Source: Lachancea kluyveri NRRL Y-12651 (Eukaryota > Ascomycota > Saccharomycetes > Saccharomycetales > Saccharomycetaceae). Taken from it: 64,000 nt of DNA. Below are positions 42,683-51,144 of this stretch, piece by piece; the stretch's first letter is position 1; each line of letters begins with the position of its first letter. The stretch is from positions 992,001-1,056,000 of the forward strand of contig CM000694.1 in assembly GCA_000149225.2 (NCBI GenBank), read 5' to 3'. Under the pieces are notes generated by a model, which saw only the letters and a program-made list of their open reading frames with translations, made no database searches and was not told the DNA's origin. Position numbers and translations under genes: made by a program.

Positions 42683-45610
42683 ATGACTGTCGATCAGCAA
42701 CAACAACCGGCCTATACTCTCGTATATGACCCCAGTCCCAATGGTGTTAGTTACACCGTTTCCGAATTGCAAAAAGCATTGGAAAAGGGCTCTGATGAAA
42801 ATAAGGTCGAGACTATGAAGAGGATTTTAGTTACTATGCTAGATGGCAATCCGCTGCCAGAATTATTGATGCATGTTATTAGATTTGTCATGCCATCAAA
42901 AAACAAAGAATTGAAGAAGTTACTTTACTTTTACTGGGAAATTGTGCCAAAGTTAGATAACGAAGGGAAATTGAAACAAGAAATGATCTTGGTTTGTAAC
43001 GCTATCCAGCATGATTTGCAACACCCCAACGAGTATATCAGGGGTAATACTTTGAGATTTTTGACTAAATTGAAAGAGGCTGATTTATTGGAACAAATGG
43101 TTCCATCCGTTCGTTCATGTCTGGAATACCGCCATGCTTATGTCCGCAAGTATGCTATTCTGGCCGTATATTCTATCTACAAGGTTAGTGCCCATTTGAT
43201 TCCAGATGCGTGCGAAATTATTGATTCCTTTTTAATTGCCGAAACGGACCCAATCTGTAAGAGGAATGCATTCTTGGGGTTAGCTGAACTAGACCGTGAG
43301 TCTGCCTTGAATTACTTACAGGAAAACATCACCTCTATTGAAGCATTGGATTCACTGTTGCAAGATGCTTTTATTGAATTTATCAGGAGGGATGCTATCC
43401 GGACTCCAACTTTGAAGCCACAATACGTTGATTTGTTGAAGGATTTACTTGGTGCAACCACTTCCAATGAAGTTGTATTCGAAGCCGCTATGGCTCTAAC
43501 TGTTTTAACTAATGACCCTGTCGTTTTAGTTGAAGTCGCCACCAAACTAATTGATTTGGCTGTGAAAGTTTCTGACAACAATGTCAAACTAATTGTTCTA
43601 CAAAGGATTGAAGATATCCACACCAGAAACCCTGGTTCTTTGGAGGAACTGACTTTAGATATTTTACGTGCTCTTGGCGCTCAAGACTTGGATGTTCGAG
43701 CCAAGGCTTTGGATATTTCTTTGGAATTAGTAACCTCTAGAAACGTGGATGATGTCGTAAAACTATTGAAAAAGGAACTACAAATCACAGTTGATAATGC
43801 ACACAACGATGATAAATCTTTGGAATATAGACAATTGTTAATCAAAAGCATCCACAGAATTGCCATCAAATTTGTGGAGGTTGCTGCTGATGTCGTCTCT
43901 CTATTGTTAGACTTCATCAGCGACTTAAGTTCAACCGCAGCAAGTGGTGTGATCTCATTTGCCAAACAAGTTGTCGAGAAATATCCTCAGCTAAGAGAAG
44001 AGATTTTACAGAACTTGATTGCTACGTTAGCACACCTCAACTCTGCTAAAGCATATCGCGGCGGGCTATGGATTTTGGGTGAATATTCTTTAAGTGAAAG
44101 CGATGTTCAGGGCGCTTGGAAACACATTCGTAGTAGTGTAGGGGAGGTCCCAATCGTACAGTCAGAGCTAAGAAAACTAAACCAAACTGAAGAAGACACC
44201 GAAACCCAAGATGTGCCCCAAATTTCTACTGGTCCTGTGGTTTTACCAGATGGCACGTACGCGACCGAATCAGCCTTCACCACTACCGATGCTGTGAAGT
44301 CTTTGTCAAAGGAAGAAAAAGATTCTAGGCCGCCATTGCGCCGTTTCATTTTGAATGGTGACTTCTACACCACCTCAGTATTAGCCACTACTATTGTTAA
44401 GCTGGTTTTGAGATTTGAGAAAGAGTCTTCCAATACGGCTGTTATCAATGCTTTAAAAGCTGAAGGGCTGTTGATTTTAGTCAGTATTCTAAGAGCAGGC
44501 CAAAGCTCTTTGGTTGATAAAAAGATCGATGAAGACTCTGCTGAAAGAATTATGACGGCTATTTCAATATTGATGGATGAAACAAGACCCGATGAGTCTC
44601 TGGAAGTAAGATCCTTATTCGAGTTAGCTTTCTTAGACGCCACTAAATCATCTTACAAGTCCCAAGTTGCCATTGCCAAGCGTAAATCGGATAAGAAGAA
44701 CGCTTCTGCACTGGCAAAGACCGCTGAACCTATCGACACATCAATCGCTTTCAGACAGTTTGCTCAAGCTGATATTCATAACACTCCAGTTGACACAATT
44801 GACGAAGATTTGAAACTAGCAGCAACCGGGGGTACTTCTGCTGAAAGACAACAAGCAAATTCTATCACCTCAAAATTGAAGAAAATTGTTCAGTTAACAG
44901 GGTTTTCTGATGCGGTATACGCAGAGGCTTATATAACCACTCACCAATTTGATGTGGTCTTAGATGTCCTGCTAGTAAACCAAACTAAAGAAACCTTGAA
45001 GAATTTACATGTTCAGTTTGCTACACTGGGTGATCTAAAAATCATCGATAATCCACCAAGCACCAATATTGTTCCTCACGGCTTTCATAAGATCACTTTA
45101 ACAGTTAAAGTTACCTCTGCTGACACCGGTGTCATTTTCGGTAATATTATTTACGATGGTGGCCATGGTGAAGATTCCCGCTATGTTATTATGAATGATG
45201 TCCATGTTGATATTATGGATTACATCAAAGCATCCAAAACTGACGATGCATCTTTCCGTAAAATGTGGAATGCATTTGAATGGGAAAATAAGATTTCCGT
45301 GAAATCGAATCTACCAACCTTACATGCGTATCTTTCTGCGTTGGTAAAGGGTACTAATATGGGTATTCTGACACCAGAAGAGGCATTGGGTGACGAAGAT
45401 TGTAGATTTTTAAGTTGCAATTTGTATTCCAAATCTTCTTTTGGTGAGGATGCATTGGCTAATTTATGCATCGAGAAGGATCCAAATACTGGCGGTATCA
45501 TTGGTAATGTTCGTATCCGTTCAAAAGGCCAAGGTTTGGCATTATCTTTAGGTGATAGAGTTGCTGTGATTGCCAGGCAAACCAATAAAGTCAAAGTGGA
45601 CCGTGTTTGA
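42683..45610 (+). CDS. SEC26: coatomer beta subunit Sec26
   Basis: Beta-COP, a large subunit of the COPI coat that drives Golgi-to-ER retrograde transport. The 975 residues match S. cerevisiae Sec26 (973). The N-terminal adaptin-like solenoid has HEAT repeats (MKRILVTMLDGNPLPELLMHVI, LKKLLYFYWEIVPKLD, YIRGNTLRFLTKLKE, YRHAYVRKYAILAVYSIYK). An acidic linker is near residue 500. The C-terminal appendage includes DVVLDVLLVNQTKETLKNL, DGGHGEDSRYVIMNDVHVD and FRKMWNAFEWENKI. It is followed by convergent MRPL7. Confidence 0.97.
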   Translation: MTVDQQQQPAYTLVYDPSPNGVSYTVSELQKALEKGSDENKVETMKRILVTMLDGNPLPELLMHVIRFVMPSKNKELKKLLYFYWEIVPKLDNEGKLKQEMILVCNAIQHDLQHPNEYIRGNTLRFLTKLKEADLLEQMVPSVRSCLEYRHAYVRKYAILAVYSIYKVSAHLIPDACEIIDSFLIAETDPICKRNAFLGLAELDRESALNYLQENITSIEALDSLLQDAFIEFIRRDAIRTPTLKPQYVDLLKDLLGATTSNEVVFEAAMALTVLTNDPVVLVEVATKLIDLAVKVSDNNVKLIVLQRIEDIHTRNPGSLEELTLDILRALGAQDLDVRAKALDISLELVTSRNVDDVVKLLKKELQITVDNAHNDDKSLEYRQLLIKSIHRIAIKFVEVAADVVSLLLDFISDLSSTAASGVISFAKQVVEKYPQLREEILQNLIATLAHLNSAKAYRGGLWILGEYSLSESDVQGAWKHIRSSVGEVPIVQSELRKLNQTEEDTETQDVPQISTGPVVLPDGTYATESAFTTTDAVKSLSKEEKDSRPPLRRFILNGDFYTTSVLATTIVKLVLRFEKESSNTAVINALKAEGLLILVSILRAGQSSLVDKKIDEDSAERIMTAISILMDETRPDESLEVRSLFELAFLDATKSSYKSQVAIAKRKSDKKNASALAKTAEPIDTSIAFRQFAQADIHNTPVDTIDEDLKLAATGGTSAERQQANSITSKLKKIVQLTGFSDAVYAEAYITTHQFDVVLDVLLVNQTKETLKNLHVQFATLGDLKIIDNPPSTNIVPHGFHKITLTVKVTSADTGVIFGNIIYDGGHGEDSRYVIMNDVHVDIMDYIKASKTDDASFRKMWNAFEWENKISVKSNLPTLHAYLSALVKGTNMGILTPEEALGDEDCRFLSCNLYSKSSFGEDALANLCIEKDPNTGGIIGNVRIRSKGQGLALSLGDRVAVIARQTNKVKVDRV

Positions 45611-45827
45611 TTTAGATACTTCTCTTGGAACTTTTATTATATATCAAAGGAGAAAGAAAAGAAATAAAAAAAAATAACACCTTATGTACGTGTAAATCAA
45701 ATGGCTTTAAAAAAAAGAGCCGACATTTGAACTTATGGGGTTTTGTAGAATGAGGACACTGGTCGATTAGTTCATCCACTTTATATTCGAATGTTTATTT
45801 ACAGTAAGTTTATATACACGAAGTGAT

Positions 45828-46697
45828 CTATTTGACCTTTTCCGGACCGTAGAAGGGGATTCCAAATCCGCTGATCAAGGTTCTTGCTTGAACATCCGTT
45901 TGAGCAGAAGTATTGATGTTAATGTGCATACCAAAGGTTCTCGGCCATAGATCTTGGTTAGCATTGATTTCTGGGAAAAATTTGACATCTTCAGAAGTTA
46001 GACCAAAAGAGATACTACCAAATCTACTACCAGATTTGTTGCTAATACCCTTATACTCTCTTATTCTCGGCATAACAATTTCGGTTAGGGTACTTAAAAA
46101 TTGAGAGAGCGGGCGGCCTTTCAATTCCACTTTAGCACCCATCTGGGTACCCTTTCTGACTCTCCAGGATGGAACGTCAGTCTTGGCATAGACCGACTGT
46201 GGCTTCACACCTGTTATTTGTTGTAACTGAAGAGCAGCGGTAATTGGTAAGAGTTGGTTTTCTTTAGCATCCTTGACATAACAGTTGAGGACGATGCTTT
46301 CAATGTTTGGGATATTATGCCACTTGACAGGTACAATATCTGGAAATTGTACTGCAGAACCCTTTGGCTTTTTAGGTTCTCTGTTAATATGATATGGTGA
46401 AGAACCATCCCATTGTCTATTTTTCAAACCCGTTTTCACGCCAGCTCCATGAGAGTAATTTATCAATAGTAAATCAGACTCCAAGGTATTGTAATAATGT
46501 CCTGCGAGACGGTCATGATGGGTAGCAACAGGTTTAAAGGCTGGTGACCTAATATCGTTTTTACTGTATTTAAGTTCTGGAAACCGTGGTGACAACTTGG
46601 ACTTATCAATTTTGACTAAATGATGAACTGGCTTAACTAAGGAGCAGGCAGACTTACAAGTAACTGCAGTAGAGGAAAAAGGACGAACAAAATGCAT
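45828..46697 (-). CDS. MRPL7: mitochondrial ribosomal protein uL5m (Mrpl7)
   Basis: Large-subunit protein of the mitochondrial ribosome, 289 residues from the ATG at 46697 (S. cerevisiae 292). The presequence [19 protein letters not shown] lacks acidic residues and suits matrix import; the frame is open further upstream only to a GTG. The uL5 core begins near [17 protein letters not shown], with the classic [28 protein letters not shown] and [13 protein letters not shown], and [14 protein letters not shown] toward the end. It is divergent from GLE1, with about 220 bases between the starts. Confidence 0.96.
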   Translation of the reverse strand: MHFVRPFSSTAVTCKSACSLVKPVHHLVKIDKSKLSPRFPELKYSKNDIRSPAFKPVATHHDRLAGHYYNTLESDLLLINYSHGAGVKTGLKNRQWDGSSPYHINREPKKPKGSAVQFPDIVPVKWHNIPNIESIVLNCYVKDAKENQLLPITAALQLQQITGVKPQSVYAKTDVPSWRVRKGTQMGAKVELKGRPLSQFLSTLTEIVMPRIREYKGISNKSGSRFGSISFGLTSEDVKFFPEINANQDLWPRTFGMHININTSAQTDVQARTLISGFGIPFYGPEKVK

Positions 46698-46920
46698 GGA
46701 TGTTGATGACTCTAACACTTCCTATCGTTGGTATCCTTTTCTTGGGGAGATATAATTGTTCAAAAATTTTCTCTCCTACATGCGAAACTGTTTTTTTCTT
46801 CTCGAGAGCACGTCGTAAAAGCGTCAGAATAATGCTGAAATCCGACAGTAAAGCACAATAAGTGAAGGAATCCATAGATAAATACTATCAAAAAAAAAAG
46901 ATAGAAAAGGTAAGTATCTG

Positions 46921-48522
46921 ATGAGGTTCTGCTTTGACGAGTTATATAATGCTTCTGATTATGACGAACAAGACGATGAAGCTGATTTCACAGTTATTAC
47001 AGACACCGATGAAGGTATTCCACAGTTAAAACTACCAAGGAAATCGAACGAAGCACTAAAATCAGATCTACTGGAGCTGGAATTGGACGAGGAGTTGAAG
47101 CGTATGCTTGATGAATTAAATTTGGCTGCCAAAATGCCACAGCCCAGTAAGAAGTTTCTGCCTCTATATATTACTGTTACGAAACATTCCAACAAAGGTC
47201 GACCATCGGATAACAACATCACATCCCTCGACGATAAGTTCGTTAGCGACAGCTCACAAGCGGTAACTTTAATCGCTTCCAACCTACGGGAGAAGATGCA
47301 AGACTTGGACAGGTGCAATAGAGACTACGTGTATAAGGTCAAAGAGGAGAAGCAAAAGATAGAACAAGAGCGCAAGCGTCGTGAAGAAGAAGAGCGTAAA
47401 CGTAGAGAAGAGGAGGAACGTAAACGCAGAGAAGAAGAGGAATCCAAGCGTAAGGAGGAAGAGGAGCGCAAAAAAGCAGAGGAAGAAGCCCGGGCTTTGA
47501 AGGAAAAAGAAGAGGCAGAAGTCAGAAGGAAACAGGAAGAAGAACAAAGTAAACGTGAAGAGCTTGAAAAACAGCGAGTGCAATTGGAGCAAAAAAGGAA
47601 AGAACAGGAAGAGGCCAAAAAAGGCAAGGGCATCACGAATTTTACAGCCATTGAGAAGGAATTTTTACAATACAAAGCAAGAGTCATTTCCATCAAGAAT
47701 GATATTGTAGAGCCTGTGAAGAAAGACGCCGGTCTGAAAAATATACTTTCAAAACACAAAAGAAAGATCAATCCAAAATTTGGCCAATTGACAAACAGTA
47801 TGCAGCAGCTAAGTTCAATTGTCCGTGAGCTTGTCGAACTGATTGATCAGACAAAACCAAACGCCTTAGGGTACCAATGGATTCTAAATTTCATTGCGAA
47901 GGCAATTGTGTCACAGGCAGAGACTGAGGCCAGAGTAAAACCCGAAAGTGCATTACCCTTAGGAAAACTGACTTTACAACTGTTAGTGAGATATCCAGAA
48001 TTAAAAGAGCTTTTGATGACCAGATTTGTTAAGAAATGCCCCTTTGTAATTGGATATACATGTTCCGTTGACACTGAGGAGGGCCGTCTAAGAATGGGGT
48101 GGAAGAGAAACTCTGGTAACAAATGGGAGGAAGAAACCTCTTATGATGAAAGAATGGGTGGTATGGTCACGCTGTACTCTATGATCACCAGGTTGCCACT
48201 ACCACAAGATTTCATTTCCACTCATAAACATCCTTTGCCCATTTCCTGCTCATGGGAGATGTTGGCTCGTATTTCCAACAGACCAGTTGAACTACTCACA
48301 AATGCTCATTTTGTAGTCCTAGGTTACTGGTGGGATGCAGCTGCAGCACAATTTTTGCAAGCGTACGGGTCGCAGGCACAGAAGCTACTAATTCTTATTT
48401 GTAACGGCCTAACATCTACTGTTGCTGAGAAGAAATTTGTTGGTGCGGCGAGACTACGTATTCTATTCGAAGAATGGCAAATGGAGAGCAAGATCAAATC
48501 ATTCCCAGAAATGGCAGCATAA
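46921..48522 (+). CDS. GLE1: mRNA export factor Gle1
   Basis: Nuclear-pore protein on the cytoplasmic side that, with inositol hexakisphosphate, activates the helicase Dbp5 to release exported mRNA. The product has 533 residues (S. cerevisiae 538). A long charged coiled coil rich in Glu, Arg and Lys covers about 135-240. The C-terminal helical domain runs from NFTAIEKEFLQYKARVI (about 242) and includes RKINPKFGQLTNS, LGYQWILNFIAKAIVSQAE, CPFVIGYT and MGWKRNSGNKWEEETSYDERM. The last stretch, LGYWWDAAAAQFLQAYGSQ, is near invariant. In S. cerevisiae it is YDL207W, beside NHP2; here five other genes lie between. Confidence 0.96.
   Translation: MRFCFDELYNASDYDEQDDEADFTVITDTDEGIPQLKLPRKSNEALKSDLLELELDEELKRMLDELNLAAKMPQPSKKFLPLYITVTKHSNKGRPSDNNITSLDDKFVSDSSQAVTLIASNLREKMQDLDRCNRDYVYKVKEEKQKIEQERKRREEEERKRREEEERKRREEEESKRKEEEERKKAEEEARALKEKEEAEVRRKQEEEQSKREELEKQRVQLEQKRKEQEEAKKGKGITNFTAIEKEFLQYKARVISIKNDIVEPVKKDAGLKNILSKHKRKINPKFGQLTNSMQQLSSIVRELVELIDQTKPNALGYQWILNFIAKAIVSQAETEARVKPESALPLGKLTLQLLVRYPELKELLMTRFVKKCPFVIGYTCSVDTEEGRLRMGWKRNSGNKWEEETSYDERMGGMVTLYSMITRLPLPQDFISTHKHPLPISCSWEMLARISNRPVELLTNAHFVVLGYWWDAAAAQFLQAYGSQAQKLLILICNGLTSTVAEKKFVGAARLRILFEEWQMESKIKSFPEMAA
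47368..47470 (+). repeat. degenerate 21-base tandem repeat in the GLE1 coiled coil
   Basis: About four copies of a 21-base unit coding for ERKRREE-type heptads. The units differ at wobble positions, so this is an old or selected repeat, not a fresh expansion. It lies within the coiled coil that drives Gle1 self-association. Confidence 0.65.
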
Positions 48523-48688
48523 AACATGACTTTGTTGTATAGAACTTAATACTAATATTTTCCTATCTATCACTTTTTCTTTTTCCTTTTTCTTTTTTCT
48601 TTCTTTTCGAAATTCGTTTTTGATGCGCTTCCGTTTTGTCCTTCAAATCAAAAAGTTAGTAATCTATCATCGTGATAGTTGTGTTTCA

Positions 48689-48730
48689 ATGAAAGAAGAT
48701 AAGAAAATAACTTCAAAGGAAAAAGAATAA
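48689..48730 (+). promoter_or_regulatory. upstream ORF whose stop overlaps the FMN1 start
   Basis: ATG at 48689 opens 13 codons (MKEDKKITSKEKE) and stops at TAA 48728-48730. The last A of that stop is the first base of the FMN1 ATG, giving TAATG. If the transcript starts upstream of 48689, ribosomes would meet this frame first and FMN1 would need leaky scanning or reinitiation. Whether the mRNA includes it cannot be seen from the sequence. Confidence 0.4.
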
Positions 48731-49287
48731 TGACCAGACCTGTAGATGCTCCTATTCCGAGTGAACCTAAAAGGCCATATCCTGTTGTGACTGGGTACGT
48801 TGACATTGTTCCCGGGTTTGGTCGCGGTTCTTCCGCGCTGGGTATTCCAACAGCCAATGTCCCAATTGAACAGTTGCCATCAATCTTTAACGAGCTTCCA
48901 ACTGGTGTTTATTTTGGTTTCGCAAAATTAGCTAAAGTCGAACAGCACTCCTCTGAGGTGGTAGAGACACAAAATGGTAGAAATGTGGAATGCAACTACG
49001 GTCAATACTTGGAGGATGAAGAGTTACGTGCTTTGCCAGTAGTTCTATCAGTAGGATTAAACCCGTTTTATGGGAACAAGTTTAAGACTGTAGAATTACA
49101 TCTTATCCACAAATTTGACAAGGATTTCTATGGTGCAAAGGTAAAATTTAGCCTACTAGGATTCATCAGGCCTGAGCTAGATTATTCTACAAAAGAGGCA
49201 CTGATCAAAGACATTAATACCGATATCAAAATATCTCAACAGGTTTTGGGATCACCTGAATACAGCAGGTATAAGTATGAGTTATAG
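48730..49287 (+). CDS. FMN1: riboflavin kinase Fmn1
   Basis: Phosphorylates riboflavin to FMN. The flavokinase signature GRGSSALGIPTANVPIEQLP is at about residues 35-54, followed by TGVYFGFAKL, VLSVGLNPFYGNKFKTVELH and FDKDFYGAKVKFSLLGFIRPEL. The 185 residues compare with 218 in S. cerevisiae. The difference is the N-terminus: the S. cerevisiae protein has a hydrophobic membrane segment of about 20 residues before the enzyme domain, while this one begins MTRPVDAPIPSEPKRPYPVV and has none. An in-frame stop at 48700-48702 and no intervening ATG rule out a simple upstream extension. Confidence 0.95.
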   Translation: MTRPVDAPIPSEPKRPYPVVTGYVDIVPGFGRGSSALGIPTANVPIEQLPSIFNELPTGVYFGFAKLAKVEQHSSEVVETQNGRNVECNYGQYLEDEELRALPVVLSVGLNPFYGNKFKTVELHLIHKFDKDFYGAKVKFSLLGFIRPELDYSTKEALIKDINTDIKISQQVLGSPEYSRYKYEL

Positions 49288-49337
49288 ATTGACATAACGT
49301 ACATATGTATGTTGCATTGTGTTATTTACCGTTATCT

Positions 49338-50210
49338 TCACAACTTTTGGCTCCTAACAGCCATAATCATTTTCCCGAACCAATAAAGGTTCAAGCAGTT
49401 CATAACGCTGTTACCGAGGATAATCACCAGTGCAAAAGGCCAGTGTACTTGGGATCTGAACTGAATAAAATCTTTAAATAACCAGTAAGAATTGGTCAAA
49501 CCCCAGATAATTCTCACGAGGAAAAAAGTAACCATAAACACAAAGCCATTTACTAGTTTTAAAGGCTTCAACTTGCTCTCAAAAAATATAGCCTCTTCTT
49601 GTTTTTCATCTTTATTCAATGCCGCCCACTTACTAGGGAAAAACTCTAGACACCAGTGGATATTCAAAAATGGAGTGGATAGTTCGAATAACAAGAATAT
49701 TGGGCTGTAATATAGTATAAAAGGTTGGAAAGAGATGAGAAAAACACTGGCAGAAACTAAACCATGTACCACAAAAGGCAGACCGAAGACGGAGTAGAAT
49801 CTAATCGAAAGTATTGTGTCCCATATGAAATACCCACTAGCCATTGCCGACACGAAACCTGAATAAGGTGTATAACCATTTATCCGGTCTTTCGATAGCT
49901 CTGGATCATGGAACAGAGGCCATATCAAATATAATATCAACAAGGTTTGTACAAAAGACACTACCCTTGAATGGAAGTCTATTTTTTCCTGTGGTGTCAG
50001 TTTTCTATATATTCTGCTAGGAACCAACCATGGGCCAATGAAAGCCTTGGAACTCAAATAAACCAGTTGGTAAAATAGAACGGATGCAATGATCTCGTTT
50101 AAGTGAACAACCAGTAAAAAGGCCTGTGGATAGTACTTTAGTATCCATGACGTTGAAAGCGAATTTACCAAGGGAAACTCGAGCCAGTGGAGAGGATCAG
50201 AATATGGCAT
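49338..50210 (-). CDS. TLC-domain multispanning membrane protein (YPR114W/TDA4 family)
   Basis: A 290-residue protein with about seven hydrophobic segments (for example FLLVVHLNEIIASVLFYQLV, SFVQTLLILYLIWPLF, FVSAMASGYFIWDTILS, LFELSTPFLNIHWCLEFF, FVFMVTFFLVRIIWGL). The HSRVVS, ASGYFIWD and STPFLNIHW patterns and the opening SWILKYYPQAFLL resemble S. cerevisiae YPR114W (315) and its duplicate YJR116W/TDA4 (279). These belong to the TRAM-LAG1-CLN8 domain family of ER membrane proteins; their role is unknown. In S. cerevisiae that pair sits beside PIS1-region genes, not beside FMN1 or YDL206W, so this is either a relocated ortholog or an extra copy. Confidence 0.8.
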   Translation of the reverse strand: MPYSDPLHWLEFPLVNSLSTSWILKYYPQAFLLVVHLNEIIASVLFYQLVYLSSKAFIGPWLVPSRIYRKLTPQEKIDFHSRVVSFVQTLLILYLIWPLFHDPELSKDRINGYTPYSGFVSAMASGYFIWDTILSIRFYSVFGLPFVVHGLVSASVFLISFQPFILYYSPIFLLFELSTPFLNIHWCLEFFPSKWAALNKDEKQEEAIFFESKLKPLKLVNGFVFMVTFFLVRIIWGLTNSYWLFKDFIQFRSQVHWPFALVIILGNSVMNCLNLYWFGKMIMAVRSQKL

Positions 50211-50631
50211 AAATGGGATATGCTTCTGCTCTGTAGATTGGCCTCTCCAAAGGCTCTTTACGAAATTGAATCTATTTATTTTGACATTTATGTAAACATC
50301 TGCGTCAGCAGGTGCATTTGGTATACCAGGAAACTAATAAAACGCATAAAACTGAGAAATATCGTAATAGTCGTATTGATACGAAAAAAATCAAGTGACA
50401 ACGATGACTTTGTGACGTCTCACTATATACGTTATTGGTATTTGCTGCTTTCTAAAGGATCCGAGAACCCTGTTTACCGAGCAACGACAGTTGTTGAATG
50501 CAAGGCAGCAGCCTTACAAGTGTCAAAGGTTTTGAGAAAGATAGAAAAGACACGGAAATTTTATAAAGTGAAGTTTCACCGGTCTTCGGTGTATTTGACT
50601 TTCTTTCGCCTTCAACTTACTTGTCTGATCA
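50211..50631. promoter_or_regulatory. upstream region of the TLC-domain gene
   Basis: About 420 bases left of the LTR. A plus-strand frame runs through it into the LTR, but its composition does not suggest a gene. No tRNA is recognisable here or right of the LTR, unlike the copy at 36508. Confidence 0.4.
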
Positions 50632-50969
50632 TGTTGGAACGAAATACAACTATCGACCATCGACTAGTATTCGGGTTACTAGTATATTATCATACACGGT
50701 GTTATAAGATGACACAAAGAATGAGAAACAGTCATCTAAGTCAGTGGAAGCTGAAACGCAAGGAGTGATAATGTAATAGGATAATGAACAGAAACATATA
50801 AAAGGAAAGAGGATATATGAATAATTGTATGTAGAATTATCGACTCTCTTTTCTGGATTCCTAGAAAGGCGAGGAAAACTTCTAGTATAACCATATACCA
50901 AATTATTATAGCCTTAATCAAAAATGGAATCCCAACAATTGTCCCAATTTTTACCTATTTCTCAGATCA
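50627..50969 (+). mobile_element. solo LTR, Ty1/copia (Ty1/Ty2 delta type), with target-site duplication
   Basis: The LTR itself is 50632-50964 (333 bases), starting TGTTGGAA and ending TTTCTCA, in the same orientation as the copy at 36508. It is bounded by a perfect 5-base direct repeat GATCA (50627-50631 and 50965-50969), the target duplication length of Ty1/copia elements. That means a single full element inserted here and later lost its interior and one LTR by recombination. The intact duplication and the close match to the other copy suggest a fairly recent event. It sits in the divergent promoter region between the TLC gene and the exchanger gene. Confidence 0.93.
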
Positions 50970-51144
50970 ATCCTGAAGATACCAAGATCAGATTTGCTTA
51001 ACGAGGTCGAGGCGTACTCAACCAGTCGTATATAATTACACACAATCACGATCCCTATAAGGGTTCATTTTTGCTGAAGATGAGGATGGTGGAAAACTTT
51101 TCAAATAAAAGGTTCATAGATTAAACGTATATCTCTTTAAAGAT
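50970..51144 (+). promoter_or_regulatory. upstream region of the YDL206W ortholog
   Basis: About 175 bases between the LTR and the next ATG, so the LTR lies within or at the edge of this gene's promoter. A TATATAATT stretch is near 51029. The LTR could have altered expression; nothing in the sequence proves it. Confidence 0.35.

Noticed and set aside
50187-50768. Long plus-strand frame across the TLC promoter into the LTR
   Set aside because: It runs from inside one gene's start into a mobile-element end, and its residues form no known pattern.
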